Below, piece by piece: positions 6,586 to 11,720 of a stretch of DNA of 11,720 nt; the stretch's first letter is position 1, and every line of letters starts with the position of its first letter. A model generated the notes under the pieces. It was not told the origin of the DNA. It did not search any database and saw only the letters and a list, made by a program, of their open reading frames with translations. The DNA is taken from assembly GCA_009705865.1 (NCBI GenBank), contig WLSJ01000055.1, forward strand, positions 1 through 11,720. Direction: 5' to 3'. Origin of the DNA: Actinomycetota bacterium (GTDB taxonomy: Bacteria > Actinomycetota > Acidimicrobiia > Acidimicrobiales > Ilumatobacteraceae). Made by a program: the position numbers and the translations under genes.

Positions 6586-7449
6586 ATGAAATCAATGAAA
6601 TTAACTATCGCGGCCGCGTTGGCCTTTTCGACGCTCGGACTAGTTGGTTGCGGTACGGATCCCACTGAAACTATTGCAGGGTCGAATATTGATGCTTCGG
6701 TTGTGTCAAACAAAATCACGGGCAGTGTCCAAGAGTGGAAAGTGAACGTCAGCGCGCAAACTGCCGAGGCAGGTGAAGTTATTTTCGCAATGGCCAACTT
6801 CGGATCCATTCAGCACGAATTCTTGGTGACAAAGACTTCGTACGACCCAGGCAAGAGCCCCATTGGTGCCAACAATCGTTTTGATGAAGAAGACAAGGGC
6901 CTGACTGTTGTCGATGAAATTCCTGAATGGGCAGTGAACGAGTCGAAAGTGCTCAAGATCAATCTTGAAGCTGGCACATATGAACTGCTCTGCAATATCG
7001 AAGGCCATTACGCCAACGGTATGCACACCACTTTCACGGTCGTTCCTTCGGACGAATCTTCCACTGAATCAACTACTGATTCAACAGTTCCTGAAGCGGA
7101 AGCTGTCAGTAATGACATCACGGGCAGTGTGCAGGAATGGGCAGTGGGTGTCAGTGCCCATGAAGCCAAGGCTGGCGATGTGAAGTTCACGATGGAGAAC
7201 CAAGGAACTATCCCTCATGAGTTCATCATCGTGAAGACTGATTTTGAACCAGGCAAGATTCCGTTAGGTGCCGACAATCGTTTTGATGAAGAAGGCGAAG
7301 GCGTGTTTGTGCCAGGAGAGATTTCTGAATGGAATCCTGGGACTACGGGAACTGTCACGTTGAAATTAGACCCTGGTAAGTATCAGTTGTTATGCAACAT
7401 CGCCGGGCATTACGCCAATGGGATGTTTGCGCAACTCACCGTGTCATAA
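6586..7449 (+). CDS. Lipoprotein with two tandem cupredoxin (type-1 copper) domains
   Basis: The protein has 287 residues. It opens with a lipoprotein signal peptide ending in lipobox LVGC, so C22 is the likely lipidated residue and the protein is anchored outside the membrane. Domain 1 (about 39-153) and domain 2 (about 173-287) are a gap-free duplication offset by exactly 134 residues, about 55% identical by hand count. They share ITGSVQEW, NRFDEE and LLCNIxGHYANGM. Each has a full type-1 copper ligand set: H77, C136, H141, M146 and H211, C270, H275, M280. The C-X4-H-X4-M spacing matches rusticyanin and sulfocyanin. A Ser/Thr/Glu linker (154-172) joins them. Likely role is extracytoplasmic electron transfer or copper binding; the partner is unknown. 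GAGGG lies only 3 bases before ATG 6586; ATG 6595 is an alternative. The dioxygenase gene begins 7 bases after the stop. Confidence 0.9.
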   Translation: MKSMKLTIAAALAFSTLGLVGCGTDPTETIAGSNIDASVVSNKITGSVQEWKVNVSAQTAEAGEVIFAMANFGSIQHEFLVTKTSYDPGKSPIGANNRFDEEDKGLTVVDEIPEWAVNESKVLKINLEAGTYELLCNIEGHYANGMHTTFTVVPSDESSTESTTDSTVPEAEAVSNDITGSVQEWAVGVSAHEAKAGDVKFTMENQGTIPHEFIIVKTDFEPGKIPLGADNRFDEEGEGVFVPGEISEWNPGTTGTVTLKLDPGKYQLLCNIAGHYANGMFAQLTVS

Positions 7450-7456
7450 TCGGGAG

Positions 7457-8284
7457 ATGAAACCTCATCCATGGAATGAAAGCTTCACATGGGAACCACA
7501 CACTGCTCGCAGTGGGGTAGTGACACAGTCTCAGCTTGATCAATTCGATGAATTGGGGTACTTCGTTGTCGAGAATGTCTATTCGCCAGACGAGTTGGCT
7601 GAATTGACGCGGATTACAGATGAGGCTGAAGAAGAAGCGATTGCCGAGCTAAAGAAACAAGACGGCGAACGTTTTCTTATTTCTGAAAACGGAGCCATCA
7701 CGTTTGCGGGGCAGTTGGTGCGCCAAAAACCAGAGATTCGACCCTTCGTGAAGAACAAAACCATTTTGGGAATTTGCGCTGACTTAATCGGTCCGAATGT
7801 CCGGATGTATCACGATCAAGCCGTGTACAAAATGACTGAGAAGCCACGTCGGTTTCCATGGCACCAAGACAACGGCTATTTGTACGTCGAGCCACAGCAC
7901 TATCTGACATGTTGGATAGCGCTCACTGATGCAACGATTCATAATGGATGCCCGCAAGTTGTTCCGGGTATTCACAAGGACGGCACCCTTGCTCACTATT
8001 ACGTCGACACGCTCGGTTTTGAATGTTTTGAAGAACCACCGGTTGCTCCTTTAGTTGCTGAAGTGAAAGCCGGGGGAGCAGTGTTCTTTTCTTCATTGAC
8101 ACCGCATCTCACCGGGCCAAACTTCACGGACAGCACTCGTAAGGCATACATCGTGCAGTATGCAGCGTCAGATGCTCGGGTACTAGAAGGCAACGCTGAT
8201 GCTGGCGAATCAACAGGTTCACATGCAATTAGTGAAGAACCACGCGGAATTGCTGTTCTTGAAAATGGTGTGCCGACCGTTTAG
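7457..8284 (+). CDS. Phytanoyl-CoA dioxygenase (PhyH)-family Fe(II)/2-oxoglutarate oxygenase
   Basis: The protein has 275 residues starting MKPHPWNESF. The double-stranded beta-helix motifs are in place: iron ligands H136 and D138 in FPWHQDNGY, distal H217 in SLTPHLTGPN, and R228 as the likely 2-oxoglutarate carboxylate contact. The N terminus (SQLDQFDELGYFVVENVYSPDEL) is the typical PhyH opening helix and strand. Family members hydroxylate or halogenate CoA esters, small acids and natural products; the substrate is not predictable. There is no signal peptide, so it is cytoplasmic. The start abuts GGGAG with no spacer, too close to act as a normal Shine-Dalgarno; translation probably depends on ribosomes finishing the cupredoxin gene 7 bases upstream. 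ATG 7418 in frame, overlapping the cupredoxin gene, is a less likely start. Its stop codon overlaps the convergent monooxygenase stop. Confidence 0.9.
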   Translation: MKPHPWNESFTWEPHTARSGVVTQSQLDQFDELGYFVVENVYSPDELAELTRITDEAEEEAIAELKKQDGERFLISENGAITFAGQLVRQKPEIRPFVKNKTILGICADLIGPNVRMYHDQAVYKMTEKPRRFPWHQDNGYLYVEPQHYLTCWIALTDATIHNGCPQVVPGIHKDGTLAHYYVDTLGFECFEEPPVAPLVAEVKAGGAVFFSSLTPHLTGPNFTDSTRKAYIVQYAASDARVLEGNADAGESTGSHAISEEPRGIAVLENGVPTV

Positions 8285-9873
8285 GCCAGAACGAATCCTT
8301 CGTAATTATTTGCAGCTACTTCAGTGCATTTGTCTGCATATGTAGGGAACCCAAGTAATGGCATAAAGACGCGTGGCTTACCCGGAACGTTTGCACCCAG
8401 GTACCAACTGTTGCATGACGGGTACAACGTCATGTCAGCAACTGCATTGACAAACCCGACCCATTCGGCCTGTTCCTTTTCGGTGGTCTCGATTGTTGAT
8501 TTACCTGTTGAAACAATGTGAGAGATGCAGTCTGATATCCACTCCACATGTTGTTCGATGGACATGATCATGTTGGTGAGAACCGATGGGCTTCCAGGGC
8601 CGGACACCATAAACATGTTGGGGAACCCCGCCGTGCTAAGGCCTAGATAGGTAACGGGGCCAGCGTTCCATGCGTCAGCAAGAGGCTGATCATTGCGACC
8701 GCGAATATCTATTTTCAAGAGCGAGCCTGTCATTGCATCAAAGCCGGTGGCATATACCAAGACATCGAATGTGTGTTGATCGCCACCAGCAACCAGACCA
8801 TGTTCTGTAATGCATTCAATGGGATCAGTACCAACATCAACGAGTGAGACATTGGGACGATTGAAGGTCTCGTAGTAACCAGAGTCGAGACACAGTCTCT
8901 TGCAGCCAATCACTTGGGTTGGGAGAAGCTTTTGCGCGGTTGCAGGGTCTTTAACAATTGAGTAAATCTTTTCGCGCACAAATTCTGCGACTGTCTCGTT
9001 GGCATCATGGTTAAGCAGGAAGTCGTTATACGAAGAAAGGAAGGCAAAGCCACCTTCTTCCCATCGGCGTTCGAACTCTTGACGACGTTCTGTATCTGAT
9101 ACTTCAAGGGCTGATTGTTCGTTGCGACGAATGCGCGAACCGAATGCACCCATTTGTTGTCTGTTCAGATCACGAAACTCGTTGTAGTTGCTTTTTACTT
9201 CTTTGACGTATTCCTTGTCGATGGTGTCATTGCGAGCGGGGATGGAATAGGTAGCGGTGCGTTGGAACACGGTGAGGTGTTCTGCTTGTGCAGCAATGAT
9301 GGGAATGCTTTGAATGGCTGAAGACCCTGTGCCTATTAGCCCGACTGATTTGCCTGTGAAGTCAACACCTTCATGGGGCCATTCGCCAGTGTGGTACGTG
9401 GGGCCTGTAAAAGAATCAGCACCTACGAAATGCGGCACGTTGGTTGATGACAAACAGCCTGTTGCGAATACAACGAATCGTGCTGTGAGTACATCGCCTG
9501 TGTCTGTAGTCACGCGCCAGTTGTTTGACTTCTCATTGAAAATTGCAGAAGTAACTCGAGTAGAGAACTGAATATCTCTTCGAAGATCAAAACGGTCTGC
9601 AACGTGTTGTGCGTAGGTGAGAATTTCAGGCTGACCGGCGTACCGCTCATTCCACTCCCACTGTTGTTGCAGGTCGTCATCAAAGCTGTATGAGTACTCG
9701 ACACTTTCAATGTCACAACGAGCGCCCGGATACCTATTCCAGTACCAAGTACCGCCAACATCCGTGCCAGCTTCAAACACTTGAACAGAAAGGTGTGCTT
9801 TGCGTGCGCGATGCACCATATACATGCCAGCAAAACCAGCGCCGACTACGGCGATATCAACTGAACGTTCCAT
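8281..9873 (-). CDS. Baeyer-Villiger-type flavin monooxygenase (class B)
   Basis: The 530-residue length is normal for cyclohexanone/cyclopentanone-type enzymes. It uses FAD, NADPH and O2 to insert oxygen next to a carbonyl, turning ketones into esters or lactones. Visible: the FAD-binding GAGFAG (11-16) followed by E34; D54 in RCDIES; the Baeyer-Villiger fingerprint FTGPTYHTGEWP (155-166) matching FxGxxxHxxxWP; the NADPH-binding GTGSSA (181-186); R326 in GCKRLCLDSGYYETFN at the position of the conserved active-site Arg; and the second ATG motif YATGFDA (374-380). All expected residues are present. Substrate is unknown. The start at 9873 has AAGGGGGG 4-5 bases upstream. The gene is monocistronic, downstream of the helicase on the same strand (91-base gap with a hairpin), and its stop overlaps the convergent dioxygenase stop by 4 bases. 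Confidence 0.94.
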   Translation of the reverse strand: MERSVDIAVVGAGFAGMYMVHRARKAHLSVQVFEAGTDVGGTWYWNRYPGARCDIESVEYSYSFDDDLQQQWEWNERYAGQPEILTYAQHVADRFDLRRDIQFSTRVTSAIFNEKSNNWRVTTDTGDVLTARFVVFATGCLSSTNVPHFVGADSFTGPTYHTGEWPHEGVDFTGKSVGLIGTGSSAIQSIPIIAAQAEHLTVFQRTATYSIPARNDTIDKEYVKEVKSNYNEFRDLNRQQMGAFGSRIRRNEQSALEVSDTERRQEFERRWEEGGFAFLSSYNDFLLNHDANETVAEFVREKIYSIVKDPATAQKLLPTQVIGCKRLCLDSGYYETFNRPNVSLVDVGTDPIECITEHGLVAGGDQHTFDVLVYATGFDAMTGSLLKIDIRGRNDQPLADAWNAGPVTYLGLSTAGFPNMFMVSGPGSPSVLTNMIMSIEQHVEWISDCISHIVSTGKSTIETTEKEQAEWVGFVNAVADMTLYPSCNSWYLGANVPGKPRVFMPLLGFPTYADKCTEVAANNYEGFVLA

Positions 9874-9922
9874 GGTTCCCCCCTTGGTGTCCGATAATCG
9901 AAACCTTAGTGGGGGCAGAAGG

Positions 9923-9955
9923 TGAGTGGTCTAGTGGATGAGACCAGACCACTCA
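9923..9955 (-). terminator. Terminator-like hairpin after the helicase gene
   Basis: TGAGTGGTCT (9923-9932) and AGACCACTCA (9946-9955) form a perfect 10-pair stem with a 13-base loop, starting 9 bases beyond the helicase stop codon. The downstream minus-strand sequence (CCTTCTGCCCCC) lacks a U-run, so it would be a U-less terminator or a 3' stabilising hairpin. It also lies upstream of the monooxygenase gene, leaving about 50 bases for that gene's promoter. Confidence 0.5.
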
Positions 9956-9964
9956 GATCTGTAA

Positions 9965-11638
9965 TTAGTAGCTGCGCGCTGGGCGTGAGCTGCTTGAGCG
10001 CTCACCACGTGGTCCGCCTGGGCGTCCACCGCGTGAGTCAGGACGAGGTCCGCGAGGTGAATCACTGCGAGGGCCACGGTCACGGAAATCACGGTCACCA
10101 CGAGGTGCGTCACTACGTGGAGCACGATCACGGAAATCACGGTCGCCACGAGGGGCATCGCTGCGAGGAGCGCGGTCTTCACGTGGACGGTCGTCGCGAG
10201 GACGATCATCACGAGGGCCACGATCTTCACGAGGACGATCATCGCGAGGGCGATCATCACGAGGTCCACGGTCGTCACGACGATCGCGTCCGCCGCCGTA
10301 GCCGCCTCCGCTTCCGTATGACTTTCCGCCGCCTGAACGGCCACGGTCTCCGCCGCCGCCGTATGAACGGCCGCCGCCTGAGCGTGAACGATCGCGATCG
10401 CGACCGCCTCCGCCATTGCGACCTCCGCCGCCACCGCGACGCTCTTCGATTGATGGCATCTCTTTGAATTCGCGCTCACCAGGAGCTACTTCTTCAAGGA
10501 TTGCGTCACCCTTAGCAACGTTGATTGAGATGGGGTCAATGCCTGCATCTTTTGCAAGACGCTTGACGTGACGACGCATGTTCTCAGTCACCATGGTGAT
10601 AACAGTGCCTTCTGCACCGGCGCGAGCTGTACGGCCTGAACGGTGAAGGAATGCTTTGTGCTCTTCTGGTGGATCTGCGTGGATAACAAGTGCAATGTCA
10701 TCAACGTGAATACCACGTGCTGCGATATCTGTTGCGACAAGTGTGTCTGCTTTTCCGCCGGAGAAGGCAGCCAAGTTACGTGCACGAACATTTTGTGACA
10801 AGTCACCGTGCAATTCAACGCTAGGAACACCAGCTTTGATGAGTGCTTCGGTGAGCTTGCGTGCGCCGTGCTTAGTGCGTGTAAAGACAAGTGAACGACC
10901 AGGTGCTGCACACAAATCTTGCAATACGTCAAAGCGATTCGCTTGTGACACGTTGAAGAAGTAATGAGTCATCATTGCGTCATTCTCGTCAGTTGATTCA
11001 ACTTCATGAGTCACTGGGTTGTTCAAGAACTTGCGAACAAGCTTGTCGATTCCGCGGTCAAGAGTTGCAGAGAACAACATGCGCTGTCCGTCGCGAGGAG
11101 TCTTTGACAAGATCTGTGTGACGTGCTCGAGGAATCCGAGTTCTGCCATGTGGTCAGCTTCGTCAAGAATCGTGATCTCAATTGCATCGAGGTCTACGTG
11201 ACCAGATTCCATGAGGTCAATGAAACGACCTGGGCAAGCAACAACGATGTCAACACCGTTGCGCAATGCTTCGATCTGCTTTGGGTATCCAACGCCGCCG
11301 TAGACGGTTGTTGTGCGCATGCCGAGACGGCGTGCAAGTGGTGCCAAAACGTCACACACTTGGTTTGCCAACTCGCGAGTTGGAACCAAGATCAGTGCAC
11401 GTGGTGCATAGTTCTCGCGTGGTTTGTTGCTCTCGAGCAAACGGGCCAACAACGGCAATGTGAATGCAAGCGTCTTGCCAGATCCCGTGCGGCCGCGGCC
11501 GAGGGTGTCGCGACCAGCCAACGCGTCTGCGATGGTTGCTTGCTGGATAGGGAATGGTTCAGTGAGACCTTGTGAGGTCAGTTCATCAACCAGGGGCGTG
11601 GGCAGACCAAGGTCAGCAAAAGAAGGACGGGTGTCCAT
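9965..11638 (-). CDS. DEAD-box ATP-dependent RNA helicase with RGG/RDDRPR-rich tail
   Basis: The protein has 557 residues starting MDTRPSFADL at 11638, with AAGGGAG about 7 bases upstream; an in-frame ATG at 11692 would place this site inside the gene. Motifs: Q motif (F7, Q32), motif I GRTGSGKT (49-56), PTREL (86-90), GG (114-115), CPGR (135-138), DEAD (159-162), SAT (190-192), VFTRT (251-255), ATDIAARGI (302-310) and HRSGRTAR (332-339). Residues 401-450 are Gly-rich RGG-type; 451-521 contain four 16-residue tandem units; 522-557 are again Arg/Gly/Ser/Pro-rich. The core unwinds short RNA duplexes in ribosome assembly or mRNA turnover; the disordered basic tail probably binds RNA. The family (CsdA/RhlE/DeaD-like) is often cold-induced. 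A leader hairpin may regulate translation. The paralogue name cannot be fixed from sequence, so no symbol is given. Confidence 0.95.
   Translation of the reverse strand: MDTRPSFADLGLPTPLVDELTSQGLTEPFPIQQATIADALAGRDTLGRGRTGSGKTLAFTLPLLARLLESNKPRENYAPRALILVPTRELANQVCDVLAPLARRLGMRTTTVYGGVGYPKQIEALRNGVDIVVACPGRFIDLMESGHVDLDAIEITILDEADHMAELGFLEHVTQILSKTPRDGQRMLFSATLDRGIDKLVRKFLNNPVTHEVESTDENDAMMTHYFFNVSQANRFDVLQDLCAAPGRSLVFTRTKHGARKLTEALIKAGVPSVELHGDLSQNVRARNLAAFSGGKADTLVATDIAARGIHVDDIALVIHADPPEEHKAFLHRSGRTARAGAEGTVITMVTENMRRHVKRLAKDAGIDPISINVAKGDAILEEVAPGEREFKEMPSIEERRGGGGGRNGGGGRDRDRSRSGGGRSYGGGGDRGRSGGGKSYGSGGGYGGGRDRRDDRGPRDDRPRDDRPREDRGPRDDRPRDDRPREDRAPRSDAPRGDRDFRDRAPRSDAPRGDRDFRDRGPRSDSPRGPRPDSRGGRPGGPRGERSSSSRPARSY
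10076..10267 (-). repeat. Four 48-bp tandem repeats in the helicase tail
   Basis: Four consecutive 48-base units encode 16-residue units beginning (G/A)PR. Units 1 and 2 (10220-10267, 10172-10219) read GPRDDRPRDDRPREDR. Units 3 and 4 (10124-10171, 10076-10123) read APRSDAPRGDRDFRDR. DNA identity within each pair is high, consistent with expansion by slippage or unequal exchange. The low-complexity composition keeps other frames open as well, producing spurious His-rich and Ala/Val-rich reading frames over 9922-10479. Confidence 0.9.
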
Positions 11639-11641
11639 GGG

Positions 11642-11671
11642 GGTATCTCCCTTGTAAGGGCCATAGATACC
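11642..11671 (-). promoter_or_regulatory. Leader hairpin covering the helicase ribosome-binding site
   Basis: On the minus strand GGTATCT (11671-11665) pairs with AGATACC (11648-11642). Inside it CCCT pairs with AGGG around a TACA tetraloop, with ATGG bulged on the 5' side. The 3' arm AAGGGAGATACC contains the Shine-Dalgarno AAGGGAG of the helicase, so the structure would hide the ribosome site. The start codon is 3 bases beyond the arm. Such sequestration would allow temperature- or protein-controlled translation; the control itself is inferred. Confidence 0.5.
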
Positions 11672-11720
11672 GGTTTGTACCCATGGACGCACTCGAAGTG
11701 CCTGAGCAGACTAGCCGTGA

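Noticed and set aside
10076..10267. Possible CRISPR-like array because of regularly spaced repeats
   Set aside because: The units are contiguous with no unique spacers and encode an in-frame protein repeat.
9922..10479. Long open frames over the helicase tail: a His/Arg-rich one on the plus strand (9922-10467) and an Ala/Val-rich one on the minus strand (9931-10479)
   Set aside because: They lie over the low-complexity repeat region of the helicase, whose codon pattern keeps other frames open. They show no domain and no convincing ribosome site, and the helicase frame is intact to its stop.
11639..11692. 18-residue N-terminal extension of the helicase from ATG 11692
   Set aside because: It would put the strong Shine-Dalgarno and leader hairpin inside the coding region, and it adds no family-like sequence before the conserved F7 of the Q motif.
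11689..11701. Small hairpin GCACT-CGA-AGTGC at the right edge
   Set aside because: Only five pairs with no U-run, and the neighbouring gene is out of view; it could be chance or part of an upstream element.

Overview
The window looks like an ordinary chromosomal stretch from a moderate-GC, compact actinobacterial genome, most likely a freshwater or marine Acidimicrobiia-type (Ilumatobacter-like) organism. The clues are the fused DnaQ-like exonuclease/GIY-YIG protein typical of Actinomycetota, a lysine-rich secreted C-terminal domain of the kind common in planktonic Actinobacteria, strong GGG-rich Shine-Dalgarno sites before nearly every gene, and very short intergenic gaps. The taxonomic placement is inference. 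I see no phage, transposon, CRISPR or plasmid signal.

Layout. 1-522 is the 3' part of a secreted protein gene running in from the left edge. It is followed by a tRNA-Val(UAC) gene (633-709) with a plausible promoter. Two minus-strand genes come next: a collagen-like secreted protein (751-1344) and a four-helix membrane protein (1488-1889), with a very good intrinsic terminator between them. An SMP-30/gluconolactonase-type lactonase (2035-2913, +) converges on an NTF2/SnoaL-fold protein (2917-3345, -). The latter diverges from a DEDDh exonuclease-UvrC-like nuclease (3382-5022, +), which in turn converges on an NAD(P)-dependent aldehyde dehydrogenase (5029-6456, -). A double-cupredoxin lipoprotein (6586-7449, +) and a phytanoyl-CoA-dioxygenase-family enzyme (7457-8284, +) form a tight pair. 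This pair converges, with a 4-bp overlap, on a Baeyer-Villiger-type flavin monooxygenase (8281-9873, -). Last is a DEAD-box RNA helicase (9965-11638, -) with an RGG/RDDRPR tail and a possible ribosome-site-sequestering hairpin in its leader.

How the genes might work together. Lactonase, aldehyde dehydrogenase, Baeyer-Villiger monooxygenase and the 2-oxoglutarate oxygenase are all oxidative catabolism enzymes. In principle they could act on cyclic ketones or terpenoid-like carbon: ketone to lactone to hydroxy acid to dicarboxylate. They are spread over separate transcription units, so this is only a hypothesis. The tRNA, nuclease and helicase are housekeeping functions.

Nothing here is convincingly a new biological system. 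The items most worth a second look are the tandem cupredoxin protein with two complete type-1 copper ligand sets and its coupling to the dioxygenase, and the helicase leader hairpin. No stretch longer than about 150 bases lacks a gene.
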